Below, piece after piece: positions 1 to 8,050 of a stretch of 40,018 bases of DNA; position 1 is the first letter of the stretch, and each line of letters starts with the position of its first letter. The stretch comes from Gilliamella sp. wkB171. GTDB taxonomy: Bacteria; Pseudomonadota; Gammaproteobacteria; Enterobacterales; Orbaceae. The stretch is taken from positions 1-40,018 of the forward strand of contig NZ_LYST01000006.1 in the NCBI RefSeq assembly GCF_001693755.1, read 5' to 3'. Both the position numbers and the translations under genes were made by a program. The notes below the pieces were generated by a model, which saw only the letters and a list, made by a program, of their open reading frames with translations, was not told the DNA's origin and did not search any database.

Positions 1-13
1 AACTTATCTATAA

Positions 14-523
14 TTAGAAACAATAAAAATATTCTTGATTTTCTGTTTTGTAATATTCTTTAGTAACATACTTACTTAAACCAATTGGATCACTAATATC
101 TTGTATGTCAGTTGTACCATCATAAACTCTTTTCTTCCAAAACCCATCACATAATCGTTTAAAGTAATCTTTATATTTTGGATTAATATAAATAATTAAA
201 TGATAGTGATAATATTGTTTTTCATTTGATTCTAAAAATGCTAAAAAGTTTATACTACCTTCAGTAAGTTTATCTCTACTAGATCTAAAAATACGAAAAC
301 AAATATTATTTAACCAATCATTTATTGCTTTTTGTATATAGTATATTGAATGATCTTTATTTGATGCTAAGGTAACAAATAAACAATTATTGACACCATA
401 TAATGATATGAAATCTTGAACCCATCTCATGGGTGCTTCGCACTTCTGTATTTTTTTAGTTTCATTTTTTTCTAATTGTTTTATTAATTCAAAACCGCTT
501 AATGTATTATTTAATAATTTCAT
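14..523 (-). CDS. HUH-type rolling-circle replication initiator-like protein
   Basis: This 169-residue protein has the three motifs of single-tyrosine HUH replication initiators in the usual order: a hydrophobic motif I (CLFVTLAS, about residues 47-54), motif II with two histidines (HYH, 106-108) followed by LIIYI, and motif III YVTK (152-155), whose tyrosine would be the nicking residue. Such proteins nick one strand of an origin and stay bound to the 5' end, in plasmids, single-stranded DNA phages and mobile elements. It is short and has no helicase domain, so it would need a host helicase or be a minimal Rep. It is divergent from the serine recombinase across 640 bp of AT-rich DNA, which fits an integrated plasmid- or phage-like element. 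The call rests on motifs only, and a transposase-like role is possible. It ends near the left window edge, so partner genes to the left are unseen. Confidence 0.6.
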   Translation of the reverse strand: MKLLNNTLSGFELIKQLEKNETKKIQKCEAPMRWVQDFISLYGVNNCLFVTLASNKDHSIYYIQKAINDWLNNICFRIFRSSRDKLTEGSINFLAFLESNEKQYYHYHLIIYINPKYKDYFKRLCDGFWKKRVYDGTTDIQDISDPIGLSKYVTKEYYKTENQEYFYCF

Positions 524-1166
524 TTCTATATTCTCCTATAAAAGTATTACTTTATTTTAGGTAATACTTAACTATTGTTCTTAAGTTGAAACCTAAAAAC
601 AAAAATCAATAAAGTTGGTAAACATTATATTTTTCTTCTTAACTTTAGTGACCTTCACATAAAGCGAAAGAAACACAATACTAATTACGAAAAGTAAATT
701 GAAAATATCGACGATAATAATACTTACAGTAAAGTTATTACTAAATTTAATGTAGTAAAATTCATAATATAGGAGTGAAATTCAATATATAATTAAATTA
801 CTTTTTGGTATAAATCATAATTATTTATTATTAATAAATAACCTCTGAATTTAGTTCGGTAAAATTTAAATTCTATTAAAATACTAAAAAATGACTTTAT
901 TTTTGAGTGAATATTATACAATAAATTAAAGAAAAAGTCAAGAGGTAATACAACATAACAAACTGTTTTATCTTAATAAAATTATGATTTAACACTTCAT
1001 TTATCATAAAATTACTGAGTGAAGAAATTAAACTTTTTAACAGTTTAATGTAAAATTAATAATAATTAACAGTCTTTATTATAGACGGGTGTTTTAATCA
1101 TTTTTCCAGAAAATATGAATGTTAAAATAATTCATTATTAGAATATAGTAGGATACTTATTTAAAA
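524..1166. other. AT-rich intergenic region between Rep-like gene and serine recombinase
   Basis: These 640 bp are extremely AT-rich and hold no supported coding region. They must contain the divergent promoters of the Rep-like gene and the recombinase. They are also the natural place for an element origin or the attachment site, since serine integrases usually have attP next to their own gene. I could not pick out a specific nick site or att core by eye. Confidence 0.5.
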
Positions 1167-2804
1167 ATGGCAGAAACATTACACATATATACAAGAGTAT
1201 CTACTACATCTCAAGCGGATGATGGTACATCTCTAGAAACCCAAACAGAAAGTGGCATAAAAAGAGCAACTATTTTAGGTATGCAGTATAAAATTTGGAA
1301 TGAAGGGAGTCGTTCATCTTCAGCAGATAACTTAAGTGATCGACCTGTATTAAATAACTTACTAGATAATATACGCAAAAACGAAATTAAACACTTATAT
1401 GTTTGGAATACAGATAGACTATCGAGAAATTCACAAACATGGAATATCATTCGTATAACACTTATTCAAAATAATGTAATTTTATATACTATCGGAGGCG
1501 AATATAGTTTATCAGATCCAACAACAAATTTACTTATTGGCGTCTTAAGCGAATTTTCACAGTATGATAATCAACTTCGCACTGAACAACTTCGTGCTGG
1601 TAAATTTTCAAGAGTACAAGAAGGTTATTGGCATGGAGGTGCTCCCCCCTTTGGATATAGACTTGAAAATCATAAATTAGTTCCTGAAGAAACAGAAGTA
1701 AAATGGGTTAAGTTTATTTTTGAAAAATACAAATCTGGATTAACAATCGATGAAATCCGCACAGAACTATTAACTAATGGAGTACTAACAAGACGAGGAA
1801 AAGCAGTCTGGTCTCATGGTTCAATTAGTGCATTGCTTACAAATACACACTACTCGGGTTATTACTATTTCTTCGATAAAAAAATACAAGAACAAGTAAG
1901 GATTGAATGTGATCCAATTTTATCTCCATCATTAATTAGAGATGTTTTAAAAGTTAAAGAAAGCAGATCCTATAATCAAACAAATAACAAGAGAGTAAAA
2001 ACAAGTAATCAAAAACACCTTTATCTATTAAGTGGATTATTAGAATGTGGACATTGTGGAGGTAAATATGGTGGTCACTACAAAGAAAAGCAAAATTCAT
2101 ATTACTCTTGCAACAAAAAAGATAACAAATACAAAACAAAACATACTGAAAAATACATTAAATGTACATCCATAAGGAACTTAAGACTTGATACAACTGA
2201 TGATTTAGTTTGGAATACGGTACTAAATGTTGTGTCAAAATCGTATGGTTTTAAAGAAGATGTAAAAAAGGATCTTTTGGATAAAGAGTCTTTGAGAGAA
2301 CAACAAAATCGTATAAGAAAAATCAACAAGGAAGTAAAAAAATTAGAGTCAGATATATCAAAAGTCAGAAACGCACTAATTAATTTAAATACAACAAAAT
2401 TGATCGGACTTGATAAAATACAAGATTTAGATAGTGTAATATTTCAAATGGAAACACGTAAATTAGAATTTGAAGAAAAAAAAGAAAAATTACTAAATGA
2501 ATTAATTGAATATAAAAATCAAAAAAAATGGATTGATTGGGTCAAAGAATTTGGAAATAGAATTGAACAACTTAAAAATCCTTCATTTTCGATTGAAGAT
2601 AAGAAAAATTTTCTTAATGGAATTATCGAAAAAATTATAGTATTTAGTGATAATATTAGAGAGCATGAATTAATTATCCATTTTAGATTACCATATGTTG
2701 ATGATGAACTAATTTATAAAGACATTAGTAAAAAGTCTTTAGGTTATACAATACAAAAAGGTAATAAAACAAAGAATATTAGGGTGAATTCATTAAAAAA
2801 ATAA
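1167..2804 (+). CDS. Large serine recombinase (site-specific integrase)
   Basis: A 545-residue large serine recombinase that would integrate or excise a mobile element by a phosphoserine mechanism. The N-terminal resolvase domain starts IYTRVST, with the nucleophile at Ser12, and includes NTDRLSRN with the conserved Asp-Arg pair. It is followed by a recombinase domain (about residues 150-260, GGAPPFGYR and the LLTNTHYSGYY region), a zinc ribbon with CGHC near residue 295 and two later cysteines (YSC, IKC), and a charged coiled coil from about 380 to 455. Domain order and length are normal for the family and the gene looks intact. The start codon is ATG; the upstream Shine-Dalgarno AGGA is rather far away (about 13 nt). 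Codon use is very A-rich, unlike the mannitol genes to the right, which supports acquisition by transfer. The exact attachment sites are not identified. Confidence 0.93.
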   Translation: MAETLHIYTRVSTTSQADDGTSLETQTESGIKRATILGMQYKIWNEGSRSSSADNLSDRPVLNNLLDNIRKNEIKHLYVWNTDRLSRNSQTWNIIRITLIQNNVILYTIGGEYSLSDPTTNLLIGVLSEFSQYDNQLRTEQLRAGKFSRVQEGYWHGGAPPFGYRLENHKLVPEETEVKWVKFIFEKYKSGLTIDEIRTELLTNGVLTRRGKAVWSHGSISALLTNTHYSGYYYFFDKKIQEQVRIECDPILSPSLIRDVLKVKESRSYNQTNNKRVKTSNQKHLYLLSGLLECGHCGGKYGGHYKEKQNSYYSCNKKDNKYKTKHTEKYIKCTSIRNLRLDTTDDLVWNTVLNVVSKSYGFKEDVKKDLLDKESLREQQNRIRKINKEVKKLESDISKVRNALINLNTTKLIGLDKIQDLDSVIFQMETRKLEFEEKKEKLLNELIEYKNQKKWIDWVKEFGNRIEQLKNPSFSIEDKKNFLNGIIEKIIVFSDNIREHELIIHFRLPYVDDELIYKDISKKSLGYTIQKGNKTKNIRVNSLKK

Positions 2805-2835
2805 TTAATTTACATAGAGTTAAGTGTTAAAATAC

Positions 2836-2873
2836 AGCGAAATTTATTCCGTTACAGTGGGGTAAATTTCGCT
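2836..2873. repeat. 11-bp perfect inverted repeat downstream of the recombinase
   Basis: AGCGAAATTTA (2836-2846) is exactly complementary to TAAATTTCGCT (2863-2873), with a 16-base spacer. No T-run follows on either side, so it is not a typical intrinsic terminator. It lies 32 bp past the recombinase stop codon and could be a terminator, a recombinase binding site or part of an element end. Confidence 0.6.
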
Positions 2874-2892
2874 ATATAAAATGTGAGGAGTT

Positions 2893-2926
2893 AATGTATG
2901 GTTTTGATATCATCAAAACCTACATT
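2893..2926. repeat. 15-bp near-perfect palindrome, possible element boundary
   Basis: AATGTA(t)GGTTTTGAT pairs with ATCAAAACCTACATT around a 3-base centre, giving a 15-bp stem with a single bulged T. No T-run follows. Its position between the AT-rich recombinase region and the exported-protein gene makes it a candidate attachment-site or boundary structure. A terminator for either flanking gene is the simpler alternative. Confidence 0.55.
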
Positions 2927-3087
2927 CTCTTATTAAATTAATCAGATAAAAATTGAAATCACTTCACCAAAAAATCTTTATAACAATTAAATCACTTTTT
3001 ACCTTGATAAAAACGCATGTTTGCCTGCTATAAAGCCAAAATTTAATTGGTCGTTAACCGATAGTGAGTCATAAAAAAATAACAAAA

Positions 3088-3840
3088 TCACCAATACTCT
3101 AACTTACGATAAAAAGTAGTATTGGTCACACCATCTGGCGTTATGCAATAACCATAGGTCCAATCACCATATTGATTATGTTTGGCAAAGGTACATTTGA
3201 TATTGTATGAATTCGAATTGTTGGTTTTATTATTTTTAGATTGACCATTATTGGCATTATCATCAATGCTCTTACTTTTTACCTTTATTAACCAACCTGC
3301 TGGATTATAAGAATATTCACCTAAACTACATCCATCTTCCCAGCACTCAGTATAACGAACAACTTTATTATTTGCATATTCATATAACCTTTTTAGCGGT
3401 TGTTGCCAAACCTCATCATCGGTGTTCTTTTCAATGAGTTGACCTGACTGATTATAGATAAGTGAACTGACATTTTGTTGCTTATCATCAACAATCGAGG
3501 TAATGTTCTGCTGTTCATTTAATCTAAACCAAAGTTTTTTATTAAGGTATTTGATTGAACGAACAGAATAATCAACATCAATATTATACTGTGCATCACT
3601 GGTGATAGCTTTTTCAAAAAAGCCTTTCTCATTCGCATGATAAGTCGTTTTTAACGGACCATCATTATCTTGAGCGTAAGTTGTAATTATCTGTTTTTTT
3701 ATTATTTTTTCAGTAGGCATGAATTCAGGATCGGAAAATATATTATAACTATTATTAATATGGATACGATTAATTTCGTTAGCAAAGCACAATCCATTAA
3801 ATAAAAAAAGACAACTTAAACTGATTAAAAATTTTTGCAT
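3088..3840 (-). CDS. Exported protein of unknown function with YD-like repeats
   Basis: A 250-residue protein with a clear Sec signal peptide (MQKFLISLSCLFLFNGLCFA, cleavage probably after residue 20). There is no lipobox cysteine at the cleavage point. The mature part is rich in Tyr, Asn and Asp and contains short motifs such as LIYNQSGQLIEK, LYEYANNK and YSYNPAGWLIKV that look like degenerate YD/RHS beta-hairpin repeats. Residues about 190-210 form a low-complexity Asn/Lys/Ser linker. Several cysteines (TECWEDGC, IKC, YGYC) could form periplasmic disulphides. I do not recognise a named family. It stands alone, with 303 bp to mtlA on one side and the putative element edge on the other. Confidence 0.7.
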   Translation of the reverse strand: MQKFLISLSCLFLFNGLCFANEINRIHINNSYNIFSDPEFMPTEKIIKKQIITTYAQDNDGPLKTTYHANEKGFFEKAITSDAQYNIDVDYSVRSIKYLNKKLWFRLNEQQNITSIVDDKQQNVSSLIYNQSGQLIEKNTDDEVWQQPLKRLYEYANNKVVRYTECWEDGCSLGEYSYNPAGWLIKVKSKSIDDNANNGQSKNNKTNNSNSYNIKCTFAKHNQYGDWTYGYCITPDGVTNTTFYRKLEYW

Positions 3841-3992
3841 AATTCGATTCTGATTATTTTTTGTTATTTAAATTTATAAAAATTATACAATTAATCTTAA
3901 CAGTTTAGAACAATTAATCTTACAAAGATGTGTTAATAAAACTTACGGTTTAAACATATTTTACCGATGCCCCTTATGACCACCGCAAAAAT

Positions 3993-4008
3993 TGTGATCT
4001 TAATCACA
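3993..4008. promoter_or_regulatory. CRP binding site 1 upstream of mtlA
   Basis: TGTGATCTTAATCACA is a perfect two-fold TGTGA-N6-TCACA box for the cAMP receptor protein. Its centre lies 44 bp (about four helical turns) upstream of the second box, so the two sites are on the same face of the DNA. It points to cAMP-CRP control of the mannitol operon. Confidence 0.88.
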
Positions 4009-4036
4009 AAAATAAAAAATAGCCCCATACAAACAC

Positions 4037-4052
4037 TGTGACCCTGATCACA
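4037..4052. promoter_or_regulatory. CRP binding site 2 upstream of mtlA
   Basis: TGTGACCCTGATCACA is a second perfect TGTGA-N6-TCACA box. If the mtlA -10 element is the TACAAT at 4094-4099, transcription would start near 4106 and this site would be centred near -61.5, the classic class I activation position. Confidence 0.88.
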
Positions 4053-4093
4053 TTTGTCAATTTTTTTTGATGAATCAAATAACTATATCCTTC

Positions 4094-4099
4094 TACAAT
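4094..4099 (+). promoter_or_regulatory. Probable -10 box of the mtlADR promoter
   Basis: TACAAT lies 44 bp upstream of the mtlA ATG and 42 bp downstream of the second CRP box. No good -35 element is present at 17 bp, which is expected for a CRP-dependent class I promoter. The start site is inferred, not seen. Confidence 0.5.
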
Positions 4100-4143
4100 A
4101 GCTGCATAATGATTATATCAATCAATAAGGAAAGATTTAAATT

Positions 4144-6018
4144 ATGACAAGTGCAAACATCAAATTGAAAGTCCAAAATTTTGGGCGATTCCTAAGTAAT
4201 ATGGTGATGCCCAATATTGGCGCATTTATTGCTTGGGGCTTTATCACGGCGATTTTTATACCTACCGGATGGTTTCCAAACGCGACCGTAGCTAAATTAG
4301 TTGAACCTATGATCACCTATTTATTGCCACTGTTAATTGGATATACAGGCGGTAAATTAGTCCATGGTGAACGAGGTGCGGTTGTTGGTGCAATCACAAC
4401 GATGGGCGTTATAGTAGGTTCGTCAATTCCAATGTTTTTAGGTGCAATGATAGTAGGTCCACTTGGAGGATGGGTCATTAAACAATTCGATAAAGCTGTT
4501 GATGGTAAAATCAAAAGTGGATTTGAAATGTTAGTGAATAACTTTTCGGCCGGTATTATTGGCATGTTACTCGCTTTATTGTCATTTTTTGCAATTGGCC
4601 CTTCTGTTGTTGTCGCATCAAGTGTATTAGCGCAAGGCGTTGATTTTATGGTTCAACATAATTTGTTACCATTAACTTCAATCATTGTTGAGCCAGCTAA
4701 AATATTATTTTTAAATAATGCCATTAACCATGGCGTATTTTCACCTTTAGGAATTCAACAAGCAGCTGAGCACGCTCAATCAATATTCTTTTTGATCGAA
4801 GCAAATCCGGGTCCTGGTTTAGGTTTATTACTTGCTTATATGTTATTTGGTAAAGGCGCAGCTAAAGGTTCAGCCAGTGGCGCGGCAATTATTCATTTCT
4901 TCGGTGGTATTCATGAAATTTACTTTCCCTATGTGTTGATGAATCCTCGCTTAATTATTGCCATGATTTTAGGCGGCATGACTGGGGTATTTACATTAAC
5001 GTTATTTGGCGCTGGATTAAGTTCTCCCGCTTCCCCTGGATCTATTATTGCGGTTCTTGCTGTAACACCCAAAGATTCGATTGTTGGTGTAAGTGTGTCA
5101 GTACTTGCGGCGGCGGCTGTTACTTTTGTGGTTGCATCAATTCTATTAAAAACCACTAAATCTGCAACAAAAAGTCTTGATGAAGCAAAATCCGATATGT
5201 CAGCGATGAAAAGTGAAGCAAAAGGTATTAAAAATAGCGAATTAGATTTAACTCAAGTGAAAAAAATCATTGTTGCCTGTGACGCAGGCATGGGCTCAAG
5301 TGCGATGGGCGCAGGCGTTTTACGCAAAAAAATTCAGGATGCTAATTTAGATATTAATGTCAGCAACACCGCGATTAATAATTTACCGATCGAAGTCGAT
5401 ATTGTTATCACCCATAAAGATCTCACTGATCGAGCTAAACAATATGCCCCTAACGCGCATCACATATCATTAACTAACTTTTTAGATAGTGATTTGTACA
5501 CTCAATTAGTTAATGATTTAATCCATGCTAACAATAAAAAATCATCGACTGTATCAAGCGCCAACTCACAATCGTTTGGACATAAACCATTATTTAAACT
5601 AAGCGAAAAAAACATTTTTCTAAACTTAACAGCCAACACCAAAGAAGAAGCAATTCGTTTTGCTGGTCAAAAACTCGTGGATAATGGATATGTAAAACCA
5701 GCTTACATCGAAGCAATGCTTGAACGTGAAAAATTAACTTCTACTTATTTAGGTGAATCGATAGCTGTGCCACATGGTACTATCGAATCAAAAGATGAAG
5801 TCATTACAACAGGTATTGTATTTTGCCAATATCCAGCAGGCGTTCAATTTGGCGAAGAAGAAAGTGATAAAGCCAAAATAGTCATTGGTATTGCTGCTCG
5901 CAATAATGAACATCTAAATGTCATTGCAAAACTAACTAATGCGCTTGATGATGAAACCATTATTGCTAAACTGGCTAGTACAAATAGTATTGAAGAAGTT
6001 TTAGCAATATTAAGCTAA
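4144..6018 (+). CDS. mtlA: Mannitol PTS transporter EIICBA
   Basis: This inner-membrane phosphotransferase permease imports D-mannitol and phosphorylates it to mannitol-1-phosphate. The 624 residues are the full fused CBA form. The EIIC membrane domain spans about 1-340 and includes the family signature GGIHEIYFPYVLM. The EIIB domain (about 370-465) has its phosphocysteine in ACDAGMGSSAMGAG (Cys379). The EIIA domain (about 480-624) has its phosphohistidine in AVPHGT (His544). The start ATG is preceded by AAGGA about 12 nt upstream. It is the first gene of mtlA-mtlD-mtlR and lies behind two CRP boxes, so it should be catabolite-controlled as in enterobacteria. Confidence 0.98.
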   Translation: MTSANIKLKVQNFGRFLSNMVMPNIGAFIAWGFITAIFIPTGWFPNATVAKLVEPMITYLLPLLIGYTGGKLVHGERGAVVGAITTMGVIVGSSIPMFLGAMIVGPLGGWVIKQFDKAVDGKIKSGFEMLVNNFSAGIIGMLLALLSFFAIGPSVVVASSVLAQGVDFMVQHNLLPLTSIIVEPAKILFLNNAINHGVFSPLGIQQAAEHAQSIFFLIEANPGPGLGLLLAYMLFGKGAAKGSASGAAIIHFFGGIHEIYFPYVLMNPRLIIAMILGGMTGVFTLTLFGAGLSSPASPGSIIAVLAVTPKDSIVGVSVSVLAAAAVTFVVASILLKTTKSATKSLDEAKSDMSAMKSEAKGIKNSELDLTQVKKIIVACDAGMGSSAMGAGVLRKKIQDANLDINVSNTAINNLPIEVDIVITHKDLTDRAKQYAPNAHHISLTNFLDSDLYTQLVNDLIHANNKKSSTVSSANSQSFGHKPLFKLSEKNIFLNLTANTKEEAIRFAGQKLVDNGYVKPAYIEAMLEREKLTSTYLGESIAVPHGTIESKDEVITTGIVFCQYPAGVQFGEEESDKAKIVIGIAARNNEHLNVIAKLTNALDDETIIAKLASTNSIEEVLAILS

Positions 6019-6094
6019 AACAAGGTGTGATTCATTTATTATGACATTACAACTAATAAATTGATTATTAAATATATTGTTAAGGGTTATTATT

Positions 6095-7258
6095 ATGCAA
6101 GCATTACACTTTGGTGCCGGCAACATCGGCCGAGGTTTTATCGGAAAATTACTATCAGATACAGGTATACATGTTACCTTTGCTGATGTAAATCAACAAA
6201 TCATAGATGCCATTGCTGAGCGCCATGAATATCCGGTAAATGTGGTTGGCGAGCAATCGACGTCAGAAATAGTTAAAAATGTCGATGCTATTAATAGTAC
6301 ATCAACAGAAGTTATCGAGTACATCACTAAGGTCGATTTAATTACAACAGCGGTTGGTCCACAAATTTTAACGAGAATTGCCCCTGCTGTTGCCCAAGGT
6401 ATTATTGCCCGACACCAACAAGGTCAGACAAAACCACTCAATATCATTGCTTGTGAAAACATAGTACGAGGTACTAGCCAATTTAAGCAAGAAATTTTTA
6501 AAGCCTTACCTCAACACCTACATCAATGGGTAAACAGTCATATTGGTTTTGTTGATTCCGCTGTTGATCGCATAGTACCGCCTGCAACATCAAAAACAGG
6601 CGATATACTTGAAGTTACAGTTGAAACTTTTTCTGAATGGATTGTGGACGAAACCCAGTTTGTTGGCACCATTCCATCGATTAACGGAATGCAACCAGTC
6701 GATAATTTAATGGCTTTTGTCGAACGCAAACTATTTACGCTAAATACCGGGCATGCCATTACCGCTTACTTAGGCTTTTATAATAATATTAGCACCATTC
6801 GTGATGCAATTTTAGATGAACGAATTCGGTTAATTGTTCGCGGAGCAATGGAAGAAAGTGGTTTAGTATTAATTAAACGTTATGATTTTGATGAGCAAAA
6901 ACATATGGCTTATATCGAAAAAATCTTAACCCGTTTTGAAAACCCTTATTTACACGATGATACTGCTCGAGTAGGACGCCAACCAATACGCAAATTGGGT
7001 GCCGGCGATCGTTTAATTAAACCGCTTCTTGGTACCGTTGAATATCAAGTTAAAAATACGAATTTACTTATTGGTATTGCAGCAGCACTTAACTACCGTA
7101 ACAACGATGATGAACAAGCAGTCGAGTTAGCCGAACTTATCTTAGAAAAAGGTGTAAAACAAGCTTTTTCCGATCTCTCAGGTATTGATGTTAATAATCC
7201 TATTGTTAAGCAGATTGAAGAAATTTATACTGCAATGCAAAATCATCAATTTATTTAA
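6095..7258 (+). CDS. mtlD: Mannitol-1-phosphate 5-dehydrogenase
   Basis: MtlD oxidises mannitol-1-phosphate to fructose-6-phosphate with NAD+ and so feeds mannitol into glycolysis. From the chosen start the protein is 387 residues, the usual length (about 382). The start ATG at 6095 is preferred over an upstream TTG at 6077 because AAGGG lies 8 nt before it and the protein then begins directly with [17 protein letters not shown], the Rossmann NAD-binding motif. The conserved [16 protein letters not shown] segment near residue 210 belongs to the catalytic domain of the long-chain polyol dehydrogenases. It lies 76 bp after mtlA and 6 bp before mtlR. Confidence 0.97.
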   Translation: MQALHFGAGNIGRGFIGKLLSDTGIHVTFADVNQQIIDAIAERHEYPVNVVGEQSTSEIVKNVDAINSTSTEVIEYITKVDLITTAVGPQILTRIAPAVAQGIIARHQQGQTKPLNIIACENIVRGTSQFKQEIFKALPQHLHQWVNSHIGFVDSAVDRIVPPATSKTGDILEVTVETFSEWIVDETQFVGTIPSINGMQPVDNLMAFVERKLFTLNTGHAITAYLGFYNNISTIRDAILDERIRLIVRGAMEESGLVLIKRYDFDEQKHMAYIEKILTRFENPYLHDDTARVGRQPIRKLGAGDRLIKPLLGTVEYQVKNTNLLIGIAAALNYRNNDDEQAVELAELILEKGVKQAFSDLSGIDVNNPIVKQIEEIYTAMQNHQFI

Positions 7259-7264
7259 CTTCTA

Positions 7265-7816
7265 ATGCCCGAATCGATATTACAAGAAGATACGATACTT
7301 GAAAAACTTAACCAGCAAGCTGATATTTACAACTTGCTGGTAGTTGCAATTAAATTAATTAATGACAGTGTTAATCAATTGATTCTAAAGGTTTTTCGTA
7401 AAGAGCCGCATGCTATAAAATTTGTGATCCCCTCGTTAGTGGGTAAAAATGGACCACTTAATGACACCTCTGTATGCTTAAAACTACTGTATGCTTTAGG
7501 CATTATCAGCCGTGAAGATTATGAAGACATTGAACTATTAATTGCCATTTTAGAAGAACTTGAACAAGATGATAAAAGCTACACCTATCTAGATGATGAA
7601 ATTCTAGGACCAATTAGCTTATTACATGATATGGTACTGCCACCTAATTGGGCATCACAACACGAAAAGGCCAAGCAATCGGGTATTGTTGACACCTTAA
7701 AATCGTCCATGTTTCAAAATCGCTATCAACAAATGATTCGTTCAGCATTAATCATCGCGATCACAGATTTGACGCTTCGAATTGTTAATAAACAAAAAAT
7801 TGATTATTTCCCATAA
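7265..7816 (+). CDS. mtlR: Mannitol operon regulator MtlR
   Basis: This 183-residue cytoplasmic protein matches the MtlR family, the mannitol operon repressor of enterobacteria, which has no classical helix-turn-helix DNA-binding domain. Recognisable family segments are the central GKNGPLNDTSVCLKLLYALG and GIISREDYEDIELL, and an acidic EELEQDD stretch. It follows mtlD by only 6 bp, so the two are cotranscribed. Identification rests on family resemblance and operon position together. How MtlR represses is not evident from the sequence. Confidence 0.94.
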   Translation: MPESILQEDTILEKLNQQADIYNLLVVAIKLINDSVNQLILKVFRKEPHAIKFVIPSLVGKNGPLNDTSVCLKLLYALGIISREDYEDIELLIAILEELEQDDKSYTYLDDEILGPISLLHDMVLPPNWASQHEKAKQSGIVDTLKSSMFQNRYQQMIRSALIIAITDLTLRIVNKQKIDYFP

Positions 7817-7990
7817 ATTTTGCAGTGATTTAACTTAATTTACCTGAAAAAGTAATGCGTTTTAATCATGGCTTTTGTTGTTACATTCAATGTTGGCTAA
7901 AAGCTTATAACTAACGATTTAATTGAGTGATTATTTTTTTCACAAAATTATCGATTATTAAGTCATTTTATTATTCTATTTGAGCTTTAT

Positions 7991-8019
7991 TTCCCACAGT
8001 TACTATTAGTCGGTATAAT
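7991..8019 (+). promoter_or_regulatory. Probable rlmL promoter
   Basis: A perfect TATAAT (8014-8019) is preceded at 17 bp by TTCCCA (7991-7996, 4 of 6 consensus bases). The -10 box overlaps an in-frame ATG at 8018, which argues that this upstream ATG is not used and that translation starts at 8051. Confidence 0.6.
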
Positions 8020-8050
8020 GCCTACAATTTTATTGTTAAGTGGATTATGC

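Noticed and set aside
6077-6094. MtlD start at the TTG at 6077
   Set aside because: The ATG at 6095 has a well-placed AAGGG and gives the conserved N-terminus.
8018-8050. RlmL translation from the ATG at 8018
   Set aside because: That ATG overlaps a perfect TATAAT -10 box and adds non-conserved residues. The conserved protein begins at 8051.
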